From NCBI RefSeq assembly GCF_029784165.1, contig NC_073695.1, forward strand, positions 228,937,916-229,001,915: a stretch of 64,000 nt of DNA, in the 5' to 3' direction. The DNA comes from Wyeomyia smithii (Eukaryota > Arthropoda > Insecta > Diptera > Culicidae). The notes beneath the pieces were generated by a model, which did not search any database, had not been told where the DNA came from, and saw only the letters and a list, made by a program, of their open reading frames with translations. A program made the translations under genes and the position numbers. Shown here piece by piece: positions 11,761-23,470 of this stretch (position 1 is the stretch's first letter; every line of letters starts with the position of its first letter).

Positions 11761-12920
11761 TAGGCAGTGTGAGACTGTAGGAAAATGTTGTTCCATATCT
11801 GCATCAGCTGAGTAACAATCAACATGCTTCAAAGACTTAGGATTGTTTTGTTTTCGTTTTATGTTAACTGACATTAAAGTCTTTGATTATATTTTGGTTT
11901 TATTTGATAGCCACAAAATATGATTCGCAAGTATTCTTTACAGCCATCCTATGCCAACCGTCATATGCATGGAGTTGTAGATGGAGTTGTTGATAACCAA
12001 ACAAAACTGAAAACCTGCAGACTATAATTGTGGCTAAAATAAAACTTGATGATCGTTACTTAGGCAGATGAATACCGTGATAGGCGTATTGGATTTAATA
12101 TACGCTAAGTTCTGATCAAATTAAAAGAATCAGTTATGATGAAGGATTTTGAGAGCGTTCGAAGGTTTATCCGAAAACAACATGTCGCCTTGAATGAAAA
12201 AATGCGGTATTATGAAATTCAATCCTAAATCAGCATTTTATTTTACAATATTACTGATACCACAGAGTAGTTTTGAAATTCGAATGATAGATAAAGTTAT
12301 AGATTTAACAAAATACGACAAATCATGGCATTTATTCAATCATCACTCTAGTTCAAAAGAAATAAATTTTGTTTCACCATAAATATTTCACGGCATGTGT
12401 TTTCACTTGCACGAAAACGATTCAAATGACACTAATAATCAATCATTATAAAAAGAAATAACACATTTCTGTTTTCACGACACTGTCGGAATATAATGTT
12501 GGCATTGAGAAATGAAACCAAGATAAAATTTATTGCTTCACATTCAATTTGGAGAATATATCTCAGTTAAAATTTCGAGGCCATTCTATGGCAGGCAAAT
12601 CGGCCTGTTAAAAACATCTGGTCGTATGATGGAGCGCATATGAAGTTTTGATGACTGCATTAAACCTGGGCCAACTAGCCATGACACATGTATATAGCTG
12701 TTGTTAATAGGTTGTTATAGCCGCGTGGTTGACATTGAAGGTTTTATGTTTTGGTTCTATCTAGCTCTAAAAAACTCAGATATAACCTATTTTGTTACTT
12801 GGGCTCTACACTCCTGAATCTAGTCGACAGTCGACAGAGTGGCTTTCGCTTGGTAAGAGCTTGTTAAGTTCACTAGGCATGCCACCTTTGACATGGTAAA
12901 ACAATCAATATTAGAGTACA
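11761..12920. other. unassigned AT-rich DNA
   Basis: Nothing recognised; short frames only. Confidence 0.4.
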
Positions 12921-12924
12921 TTAT

Positions 12925-13225
12925 TTGATCGATTGGACGTTGAAATCAAGGCGCGACTGTTGTATATTAAGAAAAAAAAAGCTCTTTCACCAAGTCAACG
13001 CTCCCGCTCGTTCTTCTTGCGATACGAACGAATTATTGAATGAATTGCGCTACGAGCTAGTTTCCTACCTGCGCATTCGCCAGATTTGGCCCGCAGTTGA
13101 AAATGTGGAAAGCGATTAACCACGAACAAAAGGGTAGATTTGGAAACAACCGACTATTTTTAAGGGCTTGGCGCGCTGCAAACTTGCTTTACTACAAAGC
13201 TTGAACCAAAATGTTAGGGGACCGC
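12925..13225 (+). pseudogene. mariner-type transposase C-terminal fragment, broken
   Basis: The plus-strand translation shows the mariner block around the second catalytic Asp, as KKKLFHQVNAPARSS (normally HQDNAPAH, so the Asp is Val here), then LLNELRYELV. After a frame change it reads SPDLARS (normally SPDLAPSD), and further on NKRVDLETTDYF and TTKLEPKC, which fit the mariner C-terminal region in order and spacing. Frameshifts and in-frame stops interrupt it and the catalytic Asp positions are lost, so it is dead. Only about the last third of a ~345 aa transposase remains, and no terminal inverted repeats were found. Confidence 0.7.
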
Positions 13226-14036
13226 TACAATAATTGCGTTACTCCCCGAGCAGGAGAAAATATCATTATAATATCACAACTAGATGTTGGACATACACCT
13301 GATTTTGATCTTAATATGGTTTACATAGTTGGTAAAATAACAAAAAATAATACTAGAATATTGTTTCTCCAAGACTATATGAATAACAAAGCTTGAAATT
13401 TCAATAACAAACCAATAATTTGCATTCACGAAAATGACCGATTCAGATATCTTGAACTTATTGAACACTGAATACACAACTGATACATTATAAATAATCA
13501 ATAACGAACAATTTTCACTAAAAAACTTTCTTTTAATGAGATTAAAATATCTCATTGAAGGCATAGCGAGATATGGTATCAAAATTTTATGATATTTTCA
13601 TATGCACGTTTGAAACGTGAATATCTTTCAAATAATACGATAAGTCCTCATAACTAAATATGTTATTGTTGAGTTATGATTTTGTTATTCTGTCCTGCCC
13701 GGGTCTAGATGAAAATATGCCGAAGAATAAAACAGTTTGTCATTAAAAATATTGCATTTTTATAGTATGCCAAAAAATGTCTTACGGCAACATATTGAGA
13801 TGGGGGTAAAAATCGAAATACCGAACACATCGAAAGTTGTCACGAAAATTGTCTAATTTCAAATGCTTATAGCTCAGTCAGTTATCAACACATTTCCTAT
13901 ATTCTCGCAGCAATCGATTGAAAAATTTGCTATGCATCCACGAAAATGCGTAATATTAGGATTCTATCATGCTTACTATTGTACTTTTGAAAAACACATT
14001 GAACGCAGATTTTGACCAATCATAACTAAAAATAAC
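13226..14036. other. unassigned AT-rich DNA with dispersed-repeat debris
   Basis: The passage at about 13850-13960 ('tctaatttcaaatgctta', 'cgcagcaatcgattgaaaaa') recurs in diverged form at about 21060-21160 and weakly at 2450-2500, so it belongs to an unnamed dispersed repeat that often sits next to the minisatellite. No gene is seen. Confidence 0.4.
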
Positions 14037-14300
14037 GCCAAACACCATCAATATAAGTAAAACGGGATCATATCCACAGGCCGAAAATTGACCCCAACCA
14101 TTTTGAAGTTCCTGGAAAATAGCCTAAAATGGTTTTTCGACCACCCACATCAATATCTACAAATTCAAATTCTACAATCTACCGTTCCCTGGAAAGCAGC
14201 ATTAAATGCCAAAACCAGTTTTCCTGAGACCGGGATTATATCTAGAGTCCATAAATTGACGCAAAATGTGATTGTGGATCTTTTCTGGAATACCACATTA
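14037..14300 (+). repeat. minisatellite array, copy C
   Basis: Units carry 'catatccacaggccgaaaat', 'cattttgaagttcctggaaa' and 'gggattatatctagag', the same phrases as at 2645-3110. Confidence 0.55.
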
Positions 14301-14589
14301 TTTCAATACATTTATTTTATAAATGTTGGTGATCTTAGCGTCTGTCATTCAAAGACTTATTTTAAAAGAGATATTTCGAAGTAATTGTACAACGCTCTTC
14401 TTCAGTACCGCTTCATACAACGAAATTAATTATTTCCAATCCAACCGACTGTATTCTCCAACATATGGCAGAAAATACATTGACAGGCTGTCGTAATACG
14501 TTACCTCGCGGCCGTGTCTCATGCACAACATCTTCAAATTTTTTCACAAGGCTACGCTCGTTTTCTGCAAGTCACTGTGGGCTAGGGGT

Positions 14590-14990
14590 GGGTAAACGAC
14601 TCTGAACCGCCCACTCACCGTTCCGAACCGACTCATATAAACAGCTCAAATTGCAAAACAGCCGAAAATGGCCGATTACCACCCAATATGCACATTTCCG
14701 CACAGAGAAAAAAATTGACCTCAGATGCCATTTTGAAACCCAAGATGATGACTTTCGGTTTTTAAGAAACGGCAAAAATAGCCAAATACCTCCCAATATG
14801 GACATTTCCAGAGCTAGAATAAATCTCTAAAACCTAACCATTTTGAAGTTCAATTTGATGACTTCCGATTTCTGAAAAAATCGCCTGAATGGACGAGTAT
14901 CACCTAATGTGCATATTTCCGGAGATCCCAGTGGCCATTTTTGATCCCTCCAGGTCCGTCACATTATTTTCAGACAGTTATTTTATCTCT
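14590..14990 (+). repeat. minisatellite array, copy D
   Basis: Three or four diverged units of about 115-120 bp repeat the phrase 'ccgattaccacccaatatg' followed by 'acatttcc', 'gatgccattttgaaaccc' and 'gatgactttcggttt'. This is the clearest tandem copy of the family in the window. Confidence 0.65.
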
Positions 14991-16374
14991 GTTGGATGGA
15001 GTTATTGACATAAACATATTGATATAAAACAGTCTATCGTAACGCTAAGATTAGAGAGAGTTAAAAAATATATTTCTGGAATCCACCGCTTCAGGCCATC
15101 TAATAAAAATATTCCTATCGAGAAAATTTCCAAGAAATCGCAAGACATACATTTGGAAAGACTGTCGAAATTTCACTTTAACCTTGCAGTCGTTTTCAAG
15201 CCAGGATCTGTTATTATTTGTATATTTACAAGCAAATTGAAAGGCGCATTTTTAATTTTATACATACCATATTACACATTTGCCTATTGTCTAAGTACTA
15301 AATTTTTGAATGACCCGTCATGATATTTTTTTATATTTATTTTTTATATTCTATTTCATTTTATATTCTTTTTTTATAATTCTCACTAACAAATTTTCCG
15401 CATCCAGTTTTAAGTGAATTTTCTGACTAAACGCCTTGGGATGAATTTTAAATTTTTCTACTTGTCATCCGCTACTTTTTAATTTATGGTTTCTGGATAA
15501 CACTGGTCGACAAAAGAGGAAAAAATATTTCCCTAAAGCTCAAATAGTGGCCCCAAAAAGATCGTAGCTCTTAAACCATTCATGTTAATTCTGGAATTCC
15601 TAGTGTATGCAACAGTGCGTCAAAATGCTGAAAGAGTTATCTTTGTTAGGGAAACCAAAACTCATAGGAGTACCTGTACGGTTAAACACCCTTTATTTAC
15701 CACTGTAATCTAAGTTTCTGTTATGGTATTTTCTCAGCATAAACTGTTTTATTGATTAGCGTCTTTTTAAATTTCTCAGAACCATAAGGTTTTGGGCGGT
15801 AATTTTTTATAAGTGATCATTAATTTTAGCTTGCTTAGATGTAATACGAACGAAAATCTACAAGAAATAACTTCATAATGTGTAATTTTGCTGGAATTTA
15901 AAAGGAAAAATTTTCCCCATTAATCAATAAAAGTAACAAAGGTTGTAGACAAGTTTATAAGTAGATACCGTAATTTATTTGGTAATTATGACCTTCGGTA
16001 AAGAATATACATTTCTCATAGCACAATTATTGGGTGTCTTATTTTCTCTATTATTTTATTCACTTCCTATGAAGTAATTGGGTGCAGCACCCGTTCTATT
16101 TTGACACTTTATAAAAAATTAACTGAGTTTTTAACACTCATTAACTTTATGCGACCGTGCTGTACCGACGTTACGATGTGTGCTTCTCAGATGTAATGTT
16201 ATCATTTTCAAATGTTCACAGTGTTTCTACCAATGACTGGATATCAAACCCCAGTATCTTAATCGACAGCTAAAACATTACTCAAGACTTCGCTATAATA
16301 ATTGGAATATCTTTACAATACTAAACTTGTTAAAATTGTGTACATTCAACCAATCACAAGTTCGCTTCCCCGTC
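14991..16374. other. unassigned AT-rich DNA
   Basis: No coding region, RNA gene or named repeat recognised. Confidence 0.4.
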
Positions 16375-16745
16375 GTAGCTGAGTTGAGCAGGTAGAGAGT
16401 GGTGTGATGAATTTCTATTCTTAATGAAGTGTTGTGAATTTTCTAAAATGAATTCAGCATCGTTAGCAGAATGTGCCGATTTTTTTTGTTGAAAATCGGA
16501 TTAGTTTCGTATACACCGCTGGTCATGTACAGTATAAACGAACGTAGTGAACATCACACTACTGCGCATTTGCAGCAGTTTCACACCACAGTTTTAATTT
16601 AATAATGACCACTCTTTATGCTTTTCTAAATACACGTAGTAGCCTTGAAAAAGGCCGATTATTGCAATTGCAATTTTCATTCAATTATCGCATACATGCG
16701 TCATGCTCAGATTGCGTGCGATATCCGCTCTGACACAATCGAATG
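16375..16745 (-). repeat. 0.35 kb dispersed repeat, copy 1, with histone-like 3' stem-loop
   Basis: Shares a long alignable stretch with 17100-17425 (same orientation) and 21330-21640 (inverted). Read on the minus strand, 16656-16641 is GGCCTTTTTCAAGGCT, a 6 bp stem with a 4-base loop that closely resembles the 3' processing hairpin of replication-dependent histone mRNAs (GGYYYTTTTNARRRCC). A purine-rich stretch follows about 15 bases downstream. No intact histone coding sequence precedes it, so this is either a pseudogene tail amplified as a repeat or a coincidental hairpin. Confidence 0.5.
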
Positions 16746-17099
16746 GACAACGCCTTTATGTTACGTTCTCTCATTTCCTCACGTACGTTAAAATTTTATT
16801 TCGTATGCAGGAATACTAATGTATGAAAATTAAATCTCAATTCATTCTGTTTTAGAGCTATCTTCTGAGTAACCCCGCCTTTATTTCAAGTTCCCACAGT
16901 TTGTCCAAGTTTCGTAATACGATTGTCCAAAGCTTTTACAAACATCGTGTTGCGGCTTGAGAGAAGACAATGTTCCCGTTCCCGTGTCGGATGAAAGCCC
17001 TTTGTTGTGTGTTTGATATTGCCGATGGTAGACATGAGTTGGAAGGTCGAAATTCTGCTGTGAACTCAAACTATAACCGTCTTTTTTAAGGCGTTACAT
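16746..17099. other. unassigned spacer between repeat copies 1 and 2
   Basis: The 62-codon minus-strand frame at 16881-17069 has no recognisable features and is not called. Confidence 0.4.
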
Positions 17100-17425
17100 C
17101 CAGGAATTAAAATTTTGTAAATTTTCAAAAACGGACTCAGCATTGTGAGCAGAACGTGCCGAAATTTTCTGTTTGAAATCCAAATTGTTTGATACATATC
17201 GCTGGTTATGCACAGTATCAACAAATCGCGGTAAACATCACACTACTGGGCATTCGCAGCAGCTTCAAACCACAGTTGTAGTTCAATTATACCCATTTAT
17301 TATGCTCTTCCAAATACATGTAATAGCCTTGAAGGAGGCCCATTAATGCAATAGCATTTTTTTCAGTTATTGCATGATTGCATCTAGGTGAGATCGCGTA
17401 CGATATACGCATTGACAATTCTGTA
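17100..17425 (-). repeat. 0.35 kb dispersed repeat, copy 2
   Basis: Collinear with copy 1 (shared phrases 'catcacactactg', 'gcagcag', 'ccaaatacatgtaatagcc'). The hairpin at 17340-17325 reads GGCCTCCTTCAAGGCT on the minus strand, keeping most of the stem with one mismatch. Confidence 0.5.
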
Positions 17426-17543
17426 ACTGAAGAGTTTGTTGAATAATAATCTACGTAGTCCCACTTTCAGCATGCGGTCGTGTCTTGAATACCACCCTCT
17501 AATTTTTTGCCGAAATTAGATTTTCATATTAACTCTAATACAT

Positions 17544-17619
17544 TCTCTCTCTCTCTATCTCTATCTCTCTCTTTCTCTCTCTCTCTCTCTATTTCTTTCT
17601 CTCTCTCTCTCTCTCTCGC
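17544..17619. repeat. (CT)n microsatellite
   Basis: About 75 bp of CT dinucleotides with a few A and T interruptions. Confidence 0.9.
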
Positions 17620-17844
17620 TTTTACTTACTGTTTTCTTTTTCTTCTCTTTTCCTTCAATTTTTCTGTTGAAATTTGTTCACTTCCACCCAATGCGCTACG
17701 AATCGTAACATTATATAAATTACGTGATACAGTAAAAGAATTTGCTTAAAAAATGCTTGTTTTACCTTTGTTATACTAAACAAAGGTTATAAAATCGGTC
17801 GAAAAACGCAAAATAGATCCGAAGACCAGAGGGCCGAACGGTAT

Positions 17845-17884
17845 ATACCATTCGACTCAGTTCGACGAACTGAGCAATGTCTGT

Positions 17885-17933
<49 letters not shown>

Positions 17934-17982
17934 TTGCCTGTATGTATGTGACGCAAAATACTAAAAATACTTGATGAATTTA
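17845..17982 (+). repeat. left arm of a large inverted repeat with (GT)n core
   Basis: Runs from 'ataccattcgactcagttc' through a (GT)n tract (17887-17926) to 'acttgatgaattta'. Apart from microsatellite length it is the reverse complement of 18220-18369. The GACTCAGTTCGACGAACTGAGC-type head is the same as that of the repeats at 44.0, 45.1, 50.6 and 51.9 kb. Confidence 0.8.
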
Positions 17983-18050
17983 TATGCAAATGAAAGCTAC
18001 TGTGCTCCCCCATAATGCTACCGAGTGGATTTTTGATTATTGGCTTAGAT

Positions 18051-18219
18051 TTTGAGATATTGATCATAAAGTATTTTTTAACATAGGGTATTTAACTTTA
18101 AACGCAAAATGAATCTGTTGGGGGCCAAGTGTCGTATACCAATCGACTCAGTTCGTCTAAATGAACATGTATATAATGTGTATTGCGAACGCCCCTCGTC
18201 AGTGAGCACACCTTTAAGT
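18051..18219 (+). repeat. 169 bp perfect direct repeat, copy 1
   Basis: Identical base for base to 18369-18537 (offset 318). It starts tttgagatattgatc and ends cacacctttaagt. Confidence 0.85.
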
Positions 18220-18268
18220 TAAATTCATCAAGTATTTTTAGTATTTTGCGTCACATACATACAGGCAA

Positions 18269-18329
<61 letters not shown>

Positions 18330-18369
18330 ACAGACATTGCTCAGTTCGTCGAACTGAGTCGAATGGTAT
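18220..18369 (-). repeat. right arm of the inverted repeat with (CA)n core
   Basis: Inverted copy of 17845-17982; the (CA)n tract at 18275-18328 is a little longer than the (GT)n of the left arm. It lies exactly between the two direct copies 18051-18219 and 18369-18537. Confidence 0.8.
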
Positions 18370-18537
18370 TTGAGATATTGATCATAAAGTATTTTTTAAC
18401 ATAGGGTATTTAACTTTAAACGCAAAATGAATCTGTTGGGGGCCAAGTGTCGTATACCAATCGACTCAGTTCGTCTAAATGAACATGTATATAATGTGTA
18501 TTGCGAACGCCCCTCGTCAGTGAGCACACCTTTAAGT
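18369..18537 (+). repeat. 169 bp perfect direct repeat, copy 2
   Basis: Identical to 18051-18219. The sequence diverges immediately on both sides. Confidence 0.85.
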
Positions 18538-20639
18538 CGACATGCCGACCGCGACAGATAACGCAGATCTGTCATCGGATGTTTAAGTAAGAAGGAGATC
18601 GACTCCAAAGCATAAAACTCCTTTTTACTTGAAGATCGCCGACCAGTGCGCACGTGCGAGATTTTTTTCGCTACATACCTACTTTGTCCATAGTGGTTAA
18701 ATATATAAATGTACCTAATCTTAGTTGTTAATATTTAATTCAAAAGTAAGGTAAACTGAAATTCTACCTAAGATAAATTTAGCTGAAAATTCTTTGTAGG
18801 AAAATTAATTCAATCGACATATTGTAATTCGGGTTAAGCGAGCACAAAAGCCACAAAACGTGAGTGATATAAAAACTTTTATATTAGATCCCATACTTCA
18901 TCCTGTTCATTTACAGGAAACTTTAACTCGACAATAATAAATCAGTTATAAATTTTCGGAACTCGCTTTCTATTCGTTGCAAACGCAACAATGTGTATGT
19001 GTGTAAGTACGTTGGTATTTGTAAATATGTTGTTTATATGTGTAGTATATCAAAATCTAACAAAAAAAAAAACAAAAATAAATCCCACCTTTCACAGAAT
19101 GCATTATTCGATTTAAGTGTTTACAAGTGCAAATAGAAGCTCCAAACCCTTTTGAAAATCATACTGAGCGAGTTTTTATTGTTGCTTGATTTTCAGAATA
19201 TTTACCAAAGAATTTTTAAACACGGAGTATTTTACTTTTTGGATCATTTCTCTCTATACTTTTTTCATATCACTATCTGTCTTTCTATCGCTCTCTCTTT
19301 TTTTTTCAACTACTATTTATTTCTTAGATGAAACTAAGAGTAGAAGATATCTGTGCATGATTTTCATACTCTGTGTAGTTCGTTCTAACTGGTGTAAATA
19401 AATGAACCTTTAATTTTTAATAGCTTTTTACTAACAATAATAAATAGATTTCAGAGGAAACTGCAATGCTTATTTAAGTCCGTTTCTCGTTTACTTGATA
19501 CACTTCGCTTTTGTATAATATAAATATTGTTTTCTAAATTTATTTTAAATTTATTTTAAGGTCAGTGCAAACAGAGTATCCATGTTATTCCGATCCTCGT
19601 TTTGGCAGTTTTATAAAGTTCTGAAAGTGTTTCAGAATTTACCATACAGCCTAGGTCTCCAACAAGAGTTACGTTCCCGAGTACACTTTAAACAGTCAAA
19701 GTTCTTAAGTCTTGCGAAAAACTTTAATTTTGAAAAAATGCATTTGAAATAGAATTAATTTAACAACTCTTAACAGCATCTGATGTGCACTGGGAATTGA
19801 CATTTCAACTGCAGTTATAGGAGTTTCATTGAAATCTTTTAGCACTGATCCTCGCAGATTTTATCAAACTTTTTGTTGATTTCTTGAAATAATCAGACGT
19901 ATGATTCAAGCAACTTTTCTATGGTAACAAAGCATTTAACGCACTGTATAATTCTGAACTATAATTTCTAGAGAGCAAGTTTGTAGGACTTTGCTGCAAT
20001 TCGTAGGATATATTCGATGCTAATCCATATTCTATAATCATTATGTTCTTTTCTGGGTCTCGCAATTTTTGAAAACGAAGCCGTTGTGGTATTGAGAATG
20101 TATGTGAGAACCTCATCGAGGTTTGATTCAGTAATGTTGTTTGGTTCACCCTCTGGAAAACTATCTTTTAAATTTTATTTTAAACGATTTATGGTTTACT
20201 GCCATAACAAATTTATATGTAATTATAGTTAGTATAAATTTATATGTAGTAATAGTTAGTATAACGAAGGTTTCTGCACTGCTAGGTGGATTAATTCAGG
20301 GTTTTTTTTATAAAATTATAGCCTTTTCAGATATTTTCCGTTACGTAACGCTGATTCTTTCCCCTATGTAAAAATTACTAACGCTCAAGCTCCTGCTCCT
20401 CCCAAGGAGCATTGAATTTTAAAATGGATTAAAATATAAATTTTCTCAGTGCAAGGTCAGCTCCGGAAATATCAATATGGAGGAAGGATCGAGCATTATC
20501 CTGAAATTTATTCAGCTCTGGTAAAACCGGAAATCACTATCTTGAGGTCATCTTAGATTAGAAATAGCATCAGATATCATGTTCCGGTCTCCTGGAAATC
20601 AACTTCTGGCCTACGGACATGACTAAGGTCCGAAAGTCA
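18538..20639. other. unassigned AT-rich DNA
   Basis: No supported gene. Short frames at 19186-19401, 19919-20149 and 20141-20371 show no domain and have the low complexity of AT-rich spacer. Confidence 0.4.
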
Positions 20640-20870
20640 TCGAATCAATTCAAAAAGTCCCCACAATTAACGAAAAATCAATATTTTTACCTCCTCTCTT
20701 CTCCACAAGTTGTCCCTTCCGTTTTTAAATAAGTCTATGACCTCCTCTCATATAAAAAGAACTCGTATGCCAAGTTTGGTTGAAATCGGTTCAGGCATTC
20801 AAGAGTTATGCTAAAACATACATACAAAACGTGTCTTTTATATAAATAGAAGAAGAAAATTACACAAAAC
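20640..20870 (+). repeat. dispersed insect repeat, 3' part
   Basis: Contains the hallmark 'gccaagtttggttgaaatcg', then 'gttcaggcattcaagagtta' and 'acatacatacaaaacgtg', ending in an AT-rich tail. This phrase is common in interspersed repeats of many insects; the present copy has no coding capacity. Confidence 0.5.
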
Positions 20871-21329
20871 AATCAAGAGAGTGTGGGATAAGACCAATCA
20901 AAATTTAGAGAGCCCACTCACATTTCTATGTAATTTCAGGGTATTGAGCAGTATGAAGCCAAACGTTGTCATGCAGTAAAATCACTTTTAAAGTAGAATA
21001 CTTCTCTCAGGAAGTTCGGCTACATAAGGATGTGAAATGAAAATCTAAAACCGTAAAAAAGTGAAAAATATATCCAATTTTAAATGCTAATAAATCGGTT
21101 AGTATTCGATGGATTTCCTTCGTTCTTGCAGCAATATATTGAAAAATTTTCTAAAACTCTTCCCAAATGAAGATAATTGTAATTTTATTATTCAAACTAT
21201 TGTACTATTGGAAATAATCAAGCCTTGTCAAAACGAAAAATTCGACCTCTGATTGGTCGTTATATGATTGCTTCCCATGCACGGTCGACAGAATTATATA
21301 CCTTGCAATTCAAAATATGCTATTTGGCC
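20871..21329. other. unassigned DNA with dispersed-repeat debris
   Basis: About 21060-21160 is a diverged copy of the passage at 13850-13960. No gene is seen. Confidence 0.4.
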
Positions 21330-21640
21330 TACATAAGAGCCTGTTTCCCTGTTGAAGCATTTATGCAATAATTGAATTGAAATCGCAATTACAGCAATCG
21401 GCCTTTTCAAGGCTACTAAATGTGTTTGGAAGTGCATAATGAATGGTTATTAATAAACCGCAACTGAGGTTTGATGCCGCTGCAAATGCACAGCTGTGTG
21501 ATGTTTATTACGATTTGTTGATACTGTGCTTAACAAGCGGTATATACGAAACAAATCCGATTTCAAAATGACTGACACGCAAGCAGCCGGGTTCTGATGA
21601 AAGTATTCTACTTCAACCTTGCGGTCGAAGCAGGTGCACA
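21330..21640 (+). repeat. 0.35 kb dispersed repeat, copy 3 (inverted relative to copies 1 and 2)
   Basis: Matches copies 1 and 2 in reverse orientation. The hairpin at 21400-21414 reads GGCCTTTTCAAGGCT on the plus strand, a 6 bp stem with a 3-base loop, followed by ACTA and, about 15 bases on, a purine-rich stretch. Confidence 0.5.
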
Positions 21641-21951
21641 CAACCCTCCTGTGATTTTTTTAGTGAAAAAAAGTCGCGTTAACTCCGAAATTTGAAGAAA
21701 ATTTGACTCGCCGAAGGTTTTTATGATGTATATATTCTATAAGTTTTTTATTGATGTATATATTCTAAAAAAACTAAAGAACAAAGTTATCTCCATTTGG
21801 ATCTAGAGTTCGATAGTAATATTCCAGAAAAAAACTTCCGGCCACAAAATTGTTACATATTTTATGTTATCAATAAACAGAATGAACGAAATTTTCGATG
21901 AAACCAGCAGTCTAACTTTTTTTGATGATATAGAAAAAAATTTGATGTTGT

Positions 21952-22560
21952 CTGTCGGTACCCGGATAACTGTCCCATAATGAAAAACATCATGTTGTGG
22001 AAACGGCGATTTAATATAATCTGTGAATTTACTGATTTCCAGCAGTTACATCCAAAACCAATGACCAGAACAGTTTCATGGCACCACAAGAGAACAAAAA
22101 ACCATGGGTGGAATTGAATTTACGTTATATAACTTGAAAATAAAACCAATATGGGACAAAATATGCGGGTACATTTCAAAAGTACTCGCATATTTTGTCC
22201 CATCACATAAAAATTCAACCAGCAACCGGTACTATCACTGGCAACGTAGATTGTACTACAGAAAAACAACATTAGTCTAGTTAATTGAATGACATACCTC
22301 TATATGCCTAAAATTTTCCGATATACACTAATCTGGAGCAAAATTATATGTTTGCAGTTTGTACCACTATGCAGTGGGACTGTAATGCGGGTACTTTCAA
22401 TATGGGACAAACACAACTTTTTATTCTTTCCATGTTTTTCCATACAGAAGTATCAATTTCAGATTTTTTTTCGGAAAATATGACAAAAAAAAAGTCGATT
22501 CCTGATGATAACTCAAAAGTGACAAAAATCAATATGCGACAGTTATGCGGGTACCGGCAG
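21952..22560. mobile_element. 609 bp non-autonomous terminal-inverted-repeat element, TTGT flanks
   Basis: The left end CTGTCGGTACCCGGATAACT and the right end, read inverted, CTGCCGGTACCCGCATAACT match over about 28 bp with few differences. The element is flanked by TTGT at 21948-21951 and 22561-22564, a probable 4 bp target duplication. Inside, the motif pair 'atgggacaaa' and 'atgcgggtac' recurs, including a near-perfect hairpin at about 22147-22202, so the ends appear to be iterated as subterminal repeats. No transposase is encoded. The superfamily is not assigned. Confidence 0.65.
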
Positions 22561-23039
22561 TTGTAGTCTCGTTAATTTTAAGCATCTTTGCAAAAATAAG
22601 TTTTTTTTCTATCGTTGAAAAAACCGTTTTATTTTTTAAAAATTCATTTCATTTACTCTAGTTATTTTATTTAAATTTTTCACATCAAAACTGTCTTGGT
22701 GTGATTTTTAAAGCTTTTCTAAGACAAACATTTTTGCAATGCTGAAATCGTTGTTGATGTTTTTGATTAAAATACGCACTTTCATTTGCTTGTCGTTCTT
22801 TTTGGGACAAACATAAAAAATATCTCTTAGTTTCATGTTGAAAGCCATCTTTGGATTCCACATGTGGAAAAAAATCCAAAAATATATTATTTTTACTATC
22901 CGATTAAATTCCATTTGAAAACATGATAAAAATTATAATAATTTTATGATTTTTGTATCCAAAAGTAAACAAATATTTGATTATCCGGGATTTTTTCTTG
23001 TAAATAGAAACAATTACTTTGAATTTGATCCAAAAACAT
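22561..23039. other. unassigned AT-rich DNA
   Basis: Nothing recognised; the two overlapping minus-strand frames near 22685-22914 are chance frames. Confidence 0.4.
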
Positions 23040-23053
23040 GAATACTCGATCAA

Positions 23054-23268
23054 AAAGCAAATCAAAGCAAATCGGTGCTACATTCTGTATCGGAACTCGA
23101 CCTTCTGTTTATTATACACAGACTTCGCAGCCAACTGTTAAGTGTACAGGACAATTGCGGGGCTAGCGCTGCGATTCTACTGACACTACGGTCTATCCCG
23201 AGCCGAGACTCGAACCCACGACGACTGGCTTGTTAGGCCAGCATCGTACCTCGAGACCAGCTGGGAGA
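23054..23268 (-). mobile_element. tRNA-derived SINE, family 1, copy 1
   Basis: Flanked by a perfect 14 bp target duplication, gaatactcgatcaa, at 23040-23053 and 23269-23282. On the minus strand the head folds like a tRNA: AGCTGGTCTCGAGGTACG forms the A-box region, then the anticodon arm CTGGC-CTAACAA-GCCAG (anticodon AAC, valine-like), then the B box GGTTCGAGTCT. A tRNA-unrelated body follows, and the element ends in a degenerate (CTTTG)n-like tail. The second copy is at 48854-49065. Transcription would be by RNA polymerase III, with mobilisation by an unidentified LINE. Confidence 0.85.
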
Positions 23269-23324
23269 GAATACTCGATCAACTGGTTCAAATCTTTTCA
23301 AATATAATACACTAGGTGAAAGTG

Positions 23325-23470
23325 ATACACTTCATTTATACACGCAAAAGTTGGATGGTGTGGAACCAGTACAAAATTGTGCGTTTTTAGCGCAATTGTT
23401 AATGTAATTCGGAACCAGTACAATGATTGCGTGTTGGGCATAACGCATTTATTGCTCTAGCGTTTTTCCA
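23325..23470 (-). repeat. terminal-type repeat, inverted copy
   Basis: Read on the minus strand it starts near 'gcgttatgcccaacacgcaa' and ends 'caacttttgcgtgtataaa', resembling the ends of 24205-24375 and 25175-25345. It may be one end of the element family around the mariner-like remnant. Confidence 0.4.

Noticed and set aside
17771..18404. Frames rich in Thr-His or similar dipeptides
   Set aside because: Translations of GT/CA microsatellites.
23054..23268. Functional tRNA gene
   Set aside because: The tRNA-like head lacks a complete acceptor stem and is joined to a SINE body with target duplication.
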